Source: Heterobilharzia americana
Taxonomy: Eukaryota > Platyhelminthes > Trematoda > Strigeidida > Schistosomatidae
Reading direction: 5' to 3'
NCBI GenBank assembly: GCA_944470555.2
Contig: OX104130.1
Span: 54,283,491 to 54,347,490, forward strand
Length of the DNA stretch: 64,000 nucleotides
Positions 11,709 through 24,699 of the stretch are shown here, piece by piece. The notes under the pieces were generated by a model. That model had not been told where the DNA came from and did not search any database. It was given only the letters and a program-made list of their open reading frames with translations. The first letter of the stretch is position 1. Each line of letters begins with the position of its first letter. A program made the translations under genes and the position numbers.

Positions 11709-14700
11709 TTCCTAACCAATTTCCACTGCTATTTGAGAGTATTTTTGCTTATTAAAACTGGAGAATCGTTTTTGTGAAATACAGATTATTCTTGGAAAAC
11801 TAGTTTCTTCTTGGCGTCTTCTATCAAAGAATCGTTTTGATCAAATTGACATAAATTCAATACTTGACATAGCAATAGTCTGAACTGCAGATAAATTCAT
11901 ACCACACTTAGAAAAACAGTCTATAATGCATCCATTTTCATTTGAAGTGAAAGTATTTACTGTATAATATAATGACGTGTAGATTGGTGTGCGCTAAATA
12001 TGTTGGTCGAACAGAGTACCTAGCTTACGACACCACTGCCTAATTATGATGAACTGTCTCTCCTGAGACTGGATAAATGATTATCAAAAAACTGAATTGC
12101 TAACCAGATGACTGTGTATATGTCATCTCTTCATTTGTGGTAATATTTTTAGTCTAGAATATCATATTAAGCTTACAAGACAGCATGCTGGAAACTAACA
12201 GCAGTTGGTCTAGTTATATGATCATTACATGACCTTCACCTTCCATTTATGGAGAAGTGATGACCTTTTGGAATTTGACAACATGTCTCATCATACTCAG
12301 TGTTTAAATACTGTAATTTTTAACGCAGAAACATCTACTCACACTAAACAGTTAACTCATTTTTCTAGAAGTAAGAATAAGTCAACACACTTTAAAAGAG
12401 TTTATGCAATCAGTCGTTAAGGGGATTGACAGATGTAATAATATATTAGTTAAAACTGAATGTGTATATAGGTGATCAGAAAAGTGATGATAATTTCTGA
12501 ATATAAGGTGAATAAATAAGCTGAAATTAACATTAGAAATATTCTACAACGGAAACAGCAAATACCAAGTCAGAAGAAAAAACACACTAAACACAATTCA
12601 GATAATAATATTAAGAATAAGTCAGTTTAAGACTAAGTTACATGACATCCAGTTTCCTGGAAGGCTACGAAAGAGCAATAGATTGTGCAGGTTTCCTATG
12701 TACACTTAATAGTTTACAGGATAAAAATTCTGACTATGTGTGATAGACACTTAGGTGTCATGTAAATCATCGACAAGGTTGATGATTTGTCCACTGTGTG
12801 AATGGTATCAACTGGGTGTAATTGCATTGAAATAATAACAGAATTTCTTTCTCCTTTTGTTAGCCAGATAAACACATGATCCTTAGCACATTACGACTGG
12901 TCACCAGTAGTGCCTCCCGTGTAACTTACTCTTTAGAAGTAGATGAATTTATAAATGCTCATTGGTTGAGACACATGAAGAATTTTCTCTTTCATTCGTA
13001 CTAATAAATTACAACTAATTGCAAAAGTTAAACTCAGAGTTGATTCTAGGAATTTCTTTCATAAAGATTGTTGAAATCTCTTAAGGGGAACCTAGCAAAT
13101 GTATTAAGATGACCAAAGTCTTTTACTTTACCTTACGGTCACATGAAGGCTTTAGAGGAGTTGTCATCTGAGGTGGCGACGACTACTGATGTCAACCGAC
13201 TAAACTCCTCACTGTCTCTGTTTCTATTTGGTTCTTTTATAGATGTGCTTATGGATAAAAACCATTAAGACAAAATGTTGACAAGACTCAGAATTTATAG
13301 ATCAACTTCATCGGAAATCTGAGCATGTTTTTCAGATATTTTACACCTCTCAAATGTAAAATGATGTTTCAGGGATGTTCTTCATCTACTCTTAGCTCAA
13401 GCATTGAGAGTGAACTGATGGGATGCATTGACCATCTATGTTTGCCTAGTTGCTTCAGCCTAAACTACTTGATTTTTAAAGAAATCTCAGTTCTGATTCA
13501 GAATGCTTTTACGGCATTCGTAAGCATATTATTATCTGTGCTGCCTATCTAAAGACTAGTATAATGTATGTTAGTTTTCCTTATTCTACTTGGCGATCTC
13601 AATATGTGATCATCGAAACCATAAAATATTGCAAAGTGCAGATATTTTACCTTAGGTTTTTTCGTAGCATTTTTCCTATGTGTCGAACTTATCGTGAGAG
13701 TAGTGTCAAAAAAGGCATAAAGTATTGAGTAAGGAAGGTAAATCAGCCGATGACGTTTTGAATCTGTCCTAGACCAGGCAGCTCGGAATGTCCGACGTGT
13801 ATTAAACCACAGCCTAAATTGACGCACGATATCAAGTCAAGTAGAATTGGGTTGGAATAAGGTTAAATGTGGCCAGATCAAGATATATTATCGGTCAATA
13901 AAATCTCTGAATATTGTGAGATGTATACACCCTTTGTCATCTTCGAAGTTTTGAAACTTTTCATTGATATTTATCTGCTTGTCTACATACATATTTATAT
14001 TGTAGTATGATGCTAGATGCAATATAGACATGTTAAATATGAAGATAATATATAATGTGTAGTAACATAAAGGTGACGATTATTTTTACAGGTTAATTAG
14101 ATCGGTGAGAAGTTTGGATGACTTTTGACAATTCCACGAATTGAAGCTAAGTTAATTACTTCATTGGGAATCTAATATTTAGCATTGAAGTGAAAGATGA
14201 ATAAAACCGATAAAGCTAACCATCAAATGAAACATATGCAGTGAGATGCATTATTATTATTATTATTTATTACTTGTCCCTTGGGTTCCCACTGGAACAC
14301 GGAGCTTCAGTAGCAAGTCTTCAGTGTACTCCGTTCTCTCCAATCTTTTGAACCTGGTTCCACGACAGACCACAACCTCTCATTTCCTCCTAGCACGATC
14401 TCCACAATGTCAACCTCGGTTCACACGCCCATCGGCATCCACTCGAGTGACTGGCCTGACGCGTGATGTCCACAGTCGGCCTTCTCAGTACATGCCCAAT
14501 CCATATCCACTTCCCTCAACTGCATATTTGTTCAGTGACAGGTTCTTGGTTGGTTCGTTCCCGGACAGAGACCCTTGTTGCATTTTCTTATTATTCTGGC
14601 CATCTCATCTCATCTTCAGTAACGAGCCAGCGTAGGTGGCAGCTGTTCATGAATGTGTGTAGTTTGTTGAAAATCACTTTCGTAACGCGCCAAGTCTCTC

Positions 14701-14960
14701 AACCATCACACAGAAGCAGTGATTTGACTGATATTGGTGTTGAAAATCCGGATGATGTTCCACATGCTGAGTGGAGTGCAGAAGATCTCCACACTGATTT
14801 CAGGTTAATGAATGCCAGTCTCGCTTCTCCGATCGTGGCTGGTCTTGACCTCCGCGTGTGTGCCACCGTCTGTAGTTGAAACAGTGCTTCCTAGATAGGT
14901 GAAGGGGGCTGCTTCCTTTAAGTTCCTGCTGTTGATGGTGATTGGAGTTTGTTGTTGTTG
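11709..14960. repeat. 3.25 kb direct duplication, copy 1
   Basis: Matches 16159-19409 base for base except a one-base T-run difference near 14087 and C14631 versus T19080; these are the only differences I saw by eye. The left edge follows CTTGTTG; the right edge is in the GTT run of RTE-like copy C. Apart from the RTE-like part (14246 on) the unit has no recognised gene. Frames of 63, 75 and 92 codons are merely copied along with it. Confidence 0.92.
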
Positions 14961-15205
14961 TTGGAGTTGTTGGTGCGGTATCTTCATCACTTCTGTCTTC
15001 TCTATATTCACCTGAGTTCCCATCTTCGCTGCCTCGCCTCGCCGCTTCTGCCAACTTTTTAGTTTTTGCCTGTAGATCTTCAAGTTTGTGTGACATCAGA
15101 CACAAGTCATCGGTGAAACCCAAGTCTTCTAGGTTCTTTTCCTCAGTCCAGTATATTCTCCTCTTCTCGCTTCTCACTGAAGCAGTTTCCAAATTACCTC
15201 TCGTT
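14246..15205 (-). mobile_element. RTE-like element C, 3' portion with internal deletion
   Basis: The 3' tail is the ATT run at 14249-14270 (AAT triplets in minus). Minus-strand frames give KNLEDLGFTDDLCLMSHKLE, where the RT catalytic FADD reads FTDD, then AAPFTYLGSTVS and the C-terminal region. Near 15181 the sequence jumps to an upstream RT segment (AGCAGTTTCCAAATTACCTC), so several hundred bases are deleted; homology stops near 15205. Inactive remnant. Confidence 0.85.
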
Positions 15206-15984
15206 ATGCGTCATTATATTCTTATTGGTTATTTCCGAACAAACTATTGTTGGTAACTTTATTTTCATAAAATACTTTCCTGAATGCTTCTTAACTAAAT
15301 TGCATGTATTTGCTTAATACTTAGAGTAACATATAACAATTCATTTACATATACAATTCATTTTTTACCCCTGCGCATTTAAAATTCCAAACAGGTTACA
15401 GTTATCCTCCATGGAGAATAGTTTAGTGCATAATCATAGTTCAAAAAACAGTACAATTCCTCTCATTCACTTTCTTCCTTTAAAAGTAGGTCGAATAGTA
15501 AATAAGATTTGCTTTTTTGGAAATCTTTCTAGAAATATATTTCTAATAATTATTTTGACTCATGTTTTTGTAGCCTCAATTTCTTCATATTTCTGTTAGA
15601 AAGCCTTATAGGTGATAAAACTGCCACCTTACCTTTATTGGTAGCCTGTTCATCGTCATATTACTTGTGATGGAAAGTGCATTGTTTAAACATTCGACCA
15701 CAGTTATTTTATACTGGTCTTATCTTTCTGTATAAGTGACTGGTCTCTACCAGTATCCGGTATGCTACCCTGTAACCTTAATTTGATACTGTAGATTAAA
15801 AATATTACAACAAGGGTAGAGATTAATTAAAAATATGTTCCGAACTGCTAGTTTCAGATACCATTTGAGCGGAATAATGAACACTTTTGTCGTTCACGCT
15901 AAATAAAGCTTACATAACAATATGCCAGATACCAACGGGTCACACTAACATATCAATCACACTTATCATTGTTTCAGGGGGTGT
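15206..15984. other. Non-coding, no feature recognised
   Basis: Unique AT-rich DNA between the two copies of the direct duplication. A 62-codon frame at 15411-15599 is hydrophobic by composition only. Confidence 0.45.
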
Positions 15985-16150
15985 TCATCACGGATAGAAA
16001 TCAGCTAGATAACTAATGGAAAGTTCTGATTGCTGAATAGTCGTTTCAATCTAGTATAGAACCCTTCAGTAGTGTGCATTTTTTATCCCTTGAGGAGTCG
16101 AACTCAGGACCGTAAGGTCAAATTGTAAGAATGTTGCTACTCAGTAGCAG
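15985..16150 (-). repeat. Hammerhead SINE, degenerate, next to the duplication edge
   Basis: Minus strand: B-box-like GAGTTCGACTCC (16091-16102), then a ribozyme relic CTGAAGGGTTCTATACTAG followed by TTGAAACGAC. The core is recognisable but G8 and the stem II closing pair are altered. It ends about 10 bases left of duplication copy 2. Confidence 0.55.
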
Positions 16151-16158
16151 CTCATATT

Positions 16159-19100
16159 TTCCTAACCAATTTCCACTGCTATTTGAGAGTATTTTTGCTT
16201 ATTAAAACTGGAGAATCGTTTTTGTGAAATACAGATTATTCTTGGAAAACTAGTTTCTTCTTGGCGTCTTCTATCAAAGAATCGTTTTGATCAAATTGAC
16301 ATAAATTCAATACTTGACATAGCAATAGTCTGAACTGCAGATAAATTCATACCACACTTAGAAAAACAGTCTATAATGCATCCATTTTCATTTGAAGTGA
16401 AAGTATTTACTGTATAATATAATGACGTGTAGATTGGTGTGCGCTAAATATGTTGGTCGAACAGAGTACCTAGCTTACGACACCACTGCCTAATTATGAT
16501 GAACTGTCTCTCCTGAGACTGGATAAATGATTATCAAAAAACTGAATTGCTAACCAGATGACTGTGTATATGTCATCTCTTCATTTGTGGTAATATTTTT
16601 AGTCTAGAATATCATATTAAGCTTACAAGACAGCATGCTGGAAACTAACAGCAGTTGGTCTAGTTATATGATCATTACATGACCTTCACCTTCCATTTAT
16701 GGAGAAGTGATGACCTTTTGGAATTTGACAACATGTCTCATCATACTCAGTGTTTAAATACTGTAATTTTTAACGCAGAAACATCTACTCACACTAAACA
16801 GTTAACTCATTTTTCTAGAAGTAAGAATAAGTCAACACACTTTAAAAGAGTTTATGCAATCAGTCGTTAAGGGGATTGACAGATGTAATAATATATTAGT
16901 TAAAACTGAATGTGTATATAGGTGATCAGAAAAGTGATGATAATTTCTGAATATAAGGTGAATAAATAAGCTGAAATTAACATTAGAAATATTCTACAAC
17001 GGAAACAGCAAATACCAAGTCAGAAGAAAAAACACACTAAACACAATTCAGATAATAATATTAAGAATAAGTCAGTTTAAGACTAAGTTACATGACATCC
17101 AGTTTCCTGGAAGGCTACGAAAGAGCAATAGATTGTGCAGGTTTCCTATGTACACTTAATAGTTTACAGGATAAAAATTCTGACTATGTGTGATAGACAC
17201 TTAGGTGTCATGTAAATCATCGACAAGGTTGATGATTTGTCCACTGTGTGAATGGTATCAACTGGGTGTAATTGCATTGAAATAATAACAGAATTTCTTT
17301 CTCCTTTTGTTAGCCAGATAAACACATGATCCTTAGCACATTACGACTGGTCACCAGTAGTGCCTCCCGTGTAACTTACTCTTTAGAAGTAGATGAATTT
17401 ATAAATGCTCATTGGTTGAGACACATGAAGAATTTTCTCTTTCATTCGTACTAATAAATTACAACTAATTGCAAAAGTTAAACTCAGAGTTGATTCTAGG
17501 AATTTCTTTCATAAAGATTGTTGAAATCTCTTAAGGGGAACCTAGCAAATGTATTAAGATGACCAAAGTCTTTTACTTTACCTTACGGTCACATGAAGGC
17601 TTTAGAGGAGTTGTCATCTGAGGTGGCGACGACTACTGATGTCAACCGACTAAACTCCTCACTGTCTCTGTTTCTATTTGGTTCTTTTATAGATGTGCTT
17701 ATGGATAAAAACCATTAAGACAAAATGTTGACAAGACTCAGAATTTATAGATCAACTTCATCGGAAATCTGAGCATGTTTTTCAGATATTTTACACCTCT
17801 CAAATGTAAAATGATGTTTCAGGGATGTTCTTCATCTACTCTTAGCTCAAGCATTGAGAGTGAACTGATGGGATGCATTGACCATCTATGTTTGCCTAGT
17901 TGCTTCAGCCTAAACTACTTGATTTTTAAAGAAATCTCAGTTCTGATTCAGAATGCTTTTACGGCATTCGTAAGCATATTATTATCTGTGCTGCCTATCT
18001 AAAGACTAGTATAATGTATGTTAGTTTTCCTTATTCTACTTGGCGATCTCAATATGTGATCATCGAAACCATAAAATATTGCAAAGTGCAGATATTTTAC
18101 CTTAGGTTTTTTCGTAGCATTTTTCCTATGTGTCGAACTTATCGTGAGAGTAGTGTCAAAAAAGGCATAAAGTATTGAGTAAGGAAGGTAAATCAGCCGA
18201 TGACGTTTTGAATCTGTCCTAGACCAGGCAGCTCGGAATGTCCGACGTGTATTAAACCACAGCCTAAATTGACGCACGATATCAAGTCAAGTAGAATTGG
18301 GTTGGAATAAGGTTAAATGTGGCCAGATCAAGATATATTATCGGTCAATAAAATCTCTGAATATTGTGAGATGTATACACCCTTTGTCATCTTCGAAGTT
18401 TTGAAACTTTTCATTGATATTTATCTGCTTGTCTACATACATATTTATATTGTAGTATGATGCTAGATGCAATATAGACATGTTAAATATGAAGATAATA
18501 TATAATGTGTAGTAACATAAAGGTGACGATTATTTTACAGGTTAATTAGATCGGTGAGAAGTTTGGATGACTTTTGACAATTCCACGAATTGAAGCTAAG
18601 TTAATTACTTCATTGGGAATCTAATATTTAGCATTGAAGTGAAAGATGAATAAAACCGATAAAGCTAACCATCAAATGAAACATATGCAGTGAGATGCAT
18701 TATTATTATTATTATTTATTACTTGTCCCTTGGGTTCCCACTGGAACACGGAGCTTCAGTAGCAAGTCTTCAGTGTACTCCGTTCTCTCCAATCTTTTGA
18801 ACCTGGTTCCACGACAGACCACAACCTCTCATTTCCTCCTAGCACGATCTCCACAATGTCAACCTCGGTTCACACGCCCATCGGCATCCACTCGAGTGAC
18901 TGGCCTGACGCGTGATGTCCACAGTCGGCCTTCTCAGTACATGCCCAATCCATATCCACTTCCCTCAACTGCATATTTGTTCAGTGACAGGTTCTTGGTT
19001 GGTTCGTTCCCGGACAGAGACCCTTGTTGCATTTTCTTATTATTCTGGCCATCTCATCTCATCTTCAGTAACGAGCCAGTGTAGGTGGCAGCTGTTCATG

Positions 19101-19409
19101 AATGTGTGTAGTTTGTTGAAAATCACTTTCGTAACGCGCCAAGTCTCTCAACCATCACACAGAAGCAGTGATTTGACTGATATTGGTGTTGAAAATCCGG
19201 ATGATGTTCCACATGCTGAGTGGAGTGCAGAAGATCTCCACACTGATTTCAGGTTAATGAATGCCAGTCTCGCTTCTCCGATCGTGGCTGGTCTTGACCT
19301 CCGCGTGTGTGCCACCGTCTGTAGTTGAAACAGTGCTTCCTAGATAGGTGAAGGGGGCTGCTTCCTTTAAGTTCCTGCTGTTGATGGTGATTGGAGTTTG
19401 TTGTTGTTG
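16159..19409. repeat. 3.25 kb direct duplication, copy 2
   Basis: See copy 1 at 11709-14960 for content. Offset is 4450 bases, 4449 after the single-base difference. The nine bases GTTGCTACT occur just left of both copies (11695-11703 and 16133-16141), a possible microhomology. The right edge falls in the GTT run of RTE-like copy D, after which C and D are clearly different copies. Confidence 0.92.
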
Positions 19410-20702
19410 GTCTTGGTAGTATGGTTGGTTTTGCTGTTGTTGGTTGGGTATCTTCATCACCTTCATCTTCTCTACATTCACTTGAAATCCCGTGTTCGCT
19501 GCCCCGTCTCCTCCATCAGCTTGTTGGATTTCACCTGTACATCTTCAAGTTTGTGCGACAAGACATTAGACTCAAGTCATCGTTGGGGAAATCCAAGTCT
19601 TCTAGGCTCTTTTCCTCAGTCCAGTGTATGCCCATCTTCTCGCTCCTCACTGTTTGTTGCATGATCCAGTCCAGTCGACCACAACACAATCAGGAATATC
19701 ATGGGTGACAGTAGACAGCCTTGTCTTAATCCTGTCTTCACTTCAAAGTCATCACTGAGCTTCCCACTGTGAATCACTTAGCCGGCATGTGGCGTCTTCA
19801 TATAGTTGTTGAATGAGGCGGATAATGGCTTGTGGTATTGCGTAGTGTTGGAGCAGTTTCCAAATTACCTCTTGGTCGACGCCGTCAAAGACCTTCCGAA
19901 TGTCGATGATGTTGAGATAAGGTGAAGAGTTGACTGCCATTCTATGCTCTGTTCCATGATGATGAGAAGCGTTGCAATTTGATCCACACATGATTTGTAC
20001 TTCCTGAAGACAGCCAGCCTGCCTCCCTCTTCCGGTCGTAGTTTTGAATCCAGTGCATCCTGTAGTCTCTCCAGGATGATGCGACATAATATTTTGCTTG
20101 CTCTGGGTGGACAGGAGAGTGATTCCACACCAGTACTTGCAAACAGTCAGGTCTCCCTCCTTCGGCAGTTTGATATGGTAGCCCTTCTTCCAGTCAATGA
20201 GCAGGTAACTTCACTTCCTTCCACACCTTCTGCAATAGTGGTGTGGTGTGGGCATGTCCACTGTTGTCTCAGCGTCTGTTCTCAGTGCTTCTGACGGGAT
20301 TCCATCTAGTACTGCTGCTTTCCCACATTTCAGTATGTTTATGGAGTTCAGGACTTCCACCTTTGTTGGTGGATTTATGTTTACTTGTATTTCTGTGGCT
20401 GGGCTGCAGGTGGTATTTCTGGGCGAAGTGCAGATGGTGGTGGTGGTGGTGGTCGATTCAATAGCTTCGTGAAGTGGTCAACCCATTGTTTCCTTTGTTT
20501 CTCTTCTTTCGTAACTAAATTTCCGTCATCATCTTTTATTTGTTTCGTCTGCGTTTTTCTCTTCCCTACCAGATAGTAACCTGGTATGACTGTGACCTTC
20601 CTTCCTTTAGAGTTGAACCTTGCTGTCATAATCCTGATCCTAGCGGAGATTGGTTCCCACTGCATGGGATCCTTCGATGCTGTTAGGGACGTCATGATAG
20701 CC
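18695..20702 (-). mobile_element. RTE-like element D, internally deleted
   Basis: Minus strand, 3' AAT tail at 18698-18720. Going 5' to 3' it has a piece of endonuclease (20702-20590), a jump at about 20588 from endonuclease straight to the RT linker (about 0.9 kb missing relative to 52614-53533), then RT pieces in several frames (FDGVDQEVIWKLLQHYAIPQ, near 19870) and the FTYLGSTVS region. The 3' 715 bases are shared with copy C through the direct duplication. Not coding. Confidence 0.86.
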
Positions 20703-21065
20703 AGGGATTGGTTGCTTCAAATGCGAGGACGTTATTGACTATGCCATCGAGTCAGGATCGACACTCGTTGTGCAAATAGCATAGTTTTTATGTTGTTACT
20801 TGTATTATTCTATCGTTGATTGGATCGAATCGACAAGTTTGCATCAGCATATGGTCCTGTGGAAATGCCTCGATATTGGCTATCGTTTCAGGCTCATGGT
20901 AACTATAGTTATTGGGTACCACTGAAATCCAGGATGAGCGTTTCTTGATATTTGGAATTAGTTAACTGAAACCACAGGTTATGTCGAAGCATGCGCCTAG
21001 GATTCCATATACGAACAGAGGCGGTTCAGTCAGTGATAGGATAATACAAGCCACAACATTTCCCT
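20703..21065 (-). repeat. Composite SM-alpha-like SINE, inverted parts
   Basis: 20708-20760 is a minus-strand tRNA-like head fragment. 20765-20890 is the family tail in minus (ATATCGAGGCAT). 20893-20965 is an eroded minus hammerhead region (AAGAAACGCTCATCCTGG remains). 20985-21060 is the tail again but in plus (GTCGAAGCATGCGCC). So two tails face each other around one ribozyme relic. Confidence 0.55.
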
Positions 21066-22189
21066 TTTGTTGTTTGTTTTAACTATGCATCACGAAATCA
21101 ATGTCCTCAGTTTGTCAATATTTTCAACAGCTGGAAATTAATACAGTACTCCTAGTAGGTAATCATCATATGCTAACCTGAAATCTACCAATCGTTATCA
21201 TAATACAAAAATCCATGGAATATCGATTCATCTCTAGCATTTCTAACAGTGTCGTTACAAAATAATGATCGACATTACTTATTCTGAATGCCACCTCTTT
21301 TAATATTCGCCTATTTATGCATAAAGGCTTTCAACAATTTCATATTATGTACACAATTGTAATCTGATTTATGGTATACTATTCAAGTGGATTCTTATTA
21401 GCTTATTTACTATGTTCATCAGAAATGATGCTATGTGTACATTATCGTTCATCATTCATGCATAATTATGCTTTCGGTAGGCGCTATTGAATCTGTTCAA
21501 AAACAGAAATGTTGTACATGGACGAAATTGGTCGTAAAATATTTGTTTTTGCACAATGGATTGTAACAAGATATCGTAGATATTTTAACTGGTTATTGTT
21601 TGACTGACTACAGTAAGAACAAGACATAAATTAATTTTTATGACTAAAAGATAAAAAAACATTCCTAGGTAACTGTAATCATATAGTTAACTGAATGGCT
21701 GTAATAAACATCGAACAGTTGGCATGATATCTGGATTCAGCTGGTTAGTTGATATAGAAGAGAAAGCAATCTGTAAATCAGTGTTAGATGTTGAAAGCAT
21801 TATGTGGGAGAGATAAGAAGAACATTTCAACCTTGACATAAGCTGTCACTAAATCTCAACAATATGACTGGAAATGTTAAGATAAACGAAGCCTTGAAAT
21901 GGCAAGACAGAGATATGGAACAAACCAATGAGATCTCTGGTCACTACGTCATGATGGTTGTTGAAAAAATTACTAAACCATACGAGGCCATCACTGAAAC
22001 AGCAAGATACTGTTACCCTCACACATGCATTCACCGACAGCTAGGTTTCTTGCTTGGGTACTCCAATTTTATTGTACTCCAATCAAGTTTGTGTCATCAA
22101 CAGTCAATATATGACCCACTTTTGCAAACGTGTTACAGTCCAGAAAAGTTATATACTTCTCTACGATCCGCGAAATACTCATTTTTTGG
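21066..22189. other. Non-coding, no feature recognised
   Basis: AT-rich. A 111-codon frame begins at 21864 and runs into the dispersed repeat at 22190; it has no recognised domain and is not called. Confidence 0.45.
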
Positions 22190-22700
22190 AGTACGCTGAC
22201 AAACCATCAGGGATTTGCCTCAGAAAATCCTCTCTTAGCCACTCAACGACAGCTGGGGTGATGTTTTATCAAAATTTCTTTTCGTTTACTCCTCATCAGT
22301 TCACTCCTTCGTACAGTTCTCTCCAGCTTTGCTATTTTTTGGTAAAGGACTTCATTTTTATACTGAAAATAAATCATCGCTACTACAATACAAGTGCGTT
22401 GAATACGCTTGTTATGGACGAGCTTGATGACCAACATTTTGCCATGCAGCACGCAGGTAACAGCAGTCTACCAGGTCCCACCACAGAAATGTTTCTGGCT
22501 CTTATGTGCACAGACATATGTACCCTGTTGGCGATCTTTCTATCACTATCTTCCTTACTTCCCTTCAGAAAAGTAAGTTCTACTCCTCATGACAAGGCTC
22601 TCAAGGAACATTCCTCACTCCTTCGTCAGTTCCACTACTCAATACAACTAACTGCAATCCCACTGCACAGAGTCTTCCTCTAACTTTCACCTCTTTTTCT
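22190..22700 (+). repeat. Dispersed 0.5 kb repeat, unknown family, copy 1
   Basis: Diverged but colinear with the reverse complement of 25430-26005. Shared blocks include ATTTGCCTC (22211), TTGCTA near 22330, GACTTCATTTT (22348), ATGTGCACAGACATATGTACC versus ATGTACACAGATCTATGTGCC near 22504, and CCCTTCAGAAAAG. A 209-codon plus frame covers it, but the opposite strand also keeps a similar peptide in both copies (see finding). It could be an unrecognised transposon or an old coding repeat. Confidence 0.6.
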
Positions 22701-23689
22701 CGTTAGTGACTATGTTTTGGCCTGTCTAAAGGGCCAAGGGTGCCTTTAAGGTTGTGACATCATGAATAAGTTTTGGTGGACGCTTTGAAACTGTTTGGAG
22801 TGTATAGACTATCCTAGTTTTTCTTGAGCAAATATGAAAGCTCTAGTTATTACACATCGAGAACCATAGCTATAATACGTCATAACTGAAATGCTACCAA
22901 AAACCAGTGCCCCAGTCATGTCTTTGTGTCTTTCAGCAGTGATGCGAACGTTTCTAATTAGCGAACATAAGGTATTTGTAGGACTAATGACGTTTGTAAT
23001 TCAGTAACTGGTTGATCGAACTTTTAGTACAGGAACCAATGTGATTCAGTTTCAGAGGACTCCTCCAACGTTCATGTAACTTCTTAAGACCTGGTTGACC
23101 AAATCAAAAATAAGGTCAAGAGTATTCGTTAAATTTTGATAGTGACAGTTATATTCAAATCTTGACATTGGTATCTCTCAACTGAACCAAGTTGTTGCAT
23201 CAGTTAAGGTATATAGCAAAATAAACTGTTTTTCCCTAGAAATTTATCATCAGAATAAGGAGCAGATGTTATCAGTTGTCAATAAAATATTCAAGAACGA
23301 TTGATAGGATGAACTTAAGTAGGAATTCTTATGAATAAACACAAACCAATAAGGTTATCAAGATCAAATCTTTCCACAATAAAATTTTGTTACGGTGATT
23401 AATAATACGGGTTCAAAAAGTTTGAATAGACAAAACGAATTGAACTGATTAGCAACAACACGGAAGATACTGTGAAATACGATCATCTTGATACTATCAG
23501 ATAGGCTATAGAATAAAAGAACTTAGAGTTTTAAAATCATTTTTGAAATTTACGAGTCGTCAAAGTCTTCAAAATCCTTGTTAGAAATAGTTCTTCACCT
23601 GTGAGATTAACCAGGCTGGGCATGAAGATGAATGCTCGCCAACGACATGAGATAACCGCCCAGGTACACTTGAATTGGCGTAAGGTAGA
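22701..23689. other. Non-coding, no feature recognised
   Basis: AT-rich sequence with no frame or repeat that I could tie to anything else in the window. Confidence 0.45.
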
Positions 23690-23870
23690 AAGCTTCAGCC
23701 ACTGAATTCAAAACTAGTTGTTGAATGACAGTATGCTGACACTACTGAAGAGCACCAAACTAGGCCGGAACAGATGGCCACTGCTTTCATATTTTCAGTG
23801 GTTCTGTAACTCACCTCATTCAGTGATGAAAGATATTCTAGTGTGAATCCAGGTAACTTTTTATTCCTGT
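23690..23870 (+). repeat. Family 2 hammerhead SINE, strongly degenerate
   Basis: 23717-23738 resembles the tRNA-like head (GTTGTTGAATGACAG). It is followed by an eroded ribozyme (CTACTGAAGAGC, then ACTAGGCCGGAACAG) and the family 2 3' segment TTTTCAGTGGTTCTG. The core G and A residues needed for cleavage are lost. Confidence 0.45.
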
Positions 23871-23959
23871 GAAAGAACATAATAGGATCAATATACAATG
23901 AAAACTTTCCAGTGTTTTCTGAAGTATAATCAAATATGACTGAATTTTAATTTAGAATA

Positions 23960-24005
23960 ATGAGAGTAGAGTAGAGTAGAGTACAATGGAGTAGAGTAGA
24001 GTAAT
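23960..24005 (+). repeat. GAGTA microsatellite
   Basis: About eight imperfect tandem copies of the five-base unit GTAGA, interrupted once by CAATG. Confidence 0.85.
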
Positions 24006-24464
24006 GAGCTAGTTACTTTTTTCACTTCCCTTTAACAGCTGTTTGTAGATTATCAGAAAAACTTTGCTTTACTTTCATAGGCTTACCATAAGTACTTTAC
24101 TAGAGTGGAGCATTCTGTTTAATAACTTGAAATAGCCATCCTTAGAGACGAAGTGAAGTTTGTTGTTGTCAATAAAAATTGAAATCTACTTGTAGATAAG
24201 TTTATATTTAGCAGTGAGCTGTTATTTATAACAAATTTAAGTAGCCTTTGTGCGTTAGGAACACTTAGTTAACGTAGGTATCAGGAAAAGGAGAAAACTA
24301 GTGAGGACGTAAATCCGCAAAGTAGCAGGTATAAGTTGTTTAACTGCGTTCAATAAGCTATCGTTAAAAAAAATAGAGGTATGAATGAAAGACATTTTGG
24401 AAGTTGAAAGATGGAATAAAACTATAAGAATGTCCATCACCACCAACCAAATTCATTTAGGTAG

Positions 24465-24610
24465 TCTTTTGGGGTCCTGAGTCCACACTCATGATGAGTT
24501 CAATACTAGGACGAAACAGGTGTCCAATGCACTGTTTTCCAATGATTCTCTAGCTGATATCACTTTTGATGAATACTACATTTACAAAAATCAATCCTCA
24601 TAAACTTCAA
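24465..24610 (+). repeat. Family 2 hammerhead SINE, 5'-truncated
   Basis: Begins in the ribozyme region: ATGATGAGTTC (24491-24501), loop AATACTA, GGACGAAAC (24509-24517), triplet GTC (24522-24524), then the family 2 3' segment (TTCTCTAGCTGATATCA, 24544 on). The first core base is A where the motif needs C (C3 to A), so activity is doubtful although the rest of the core is intact. Confidence 0.68.
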
Positions 24611-24699
24611 AACAGAGTTACTTTCTGGTACTCACACCCGATGTGTTTTCGTGATGGGATTCCCGAAGTCCAAATGAGTAGGTATAATCTGATGAGTCA

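Noticed and set aside
12229..13827. Frames of 63, 75 and 92 codons that recur exactly at 16679-18277 as conserved genes
   Set aside because: The identity comes from the 3.25 kb duplication of all sequence, coding or not; it is no evidence of selection.
22054..22683. 209-codon plus-strand frame as a host gene
   Set aside because: It covers the dispersed repeat, is not kept in the second copy, and the conserved peptide is on the other strand.
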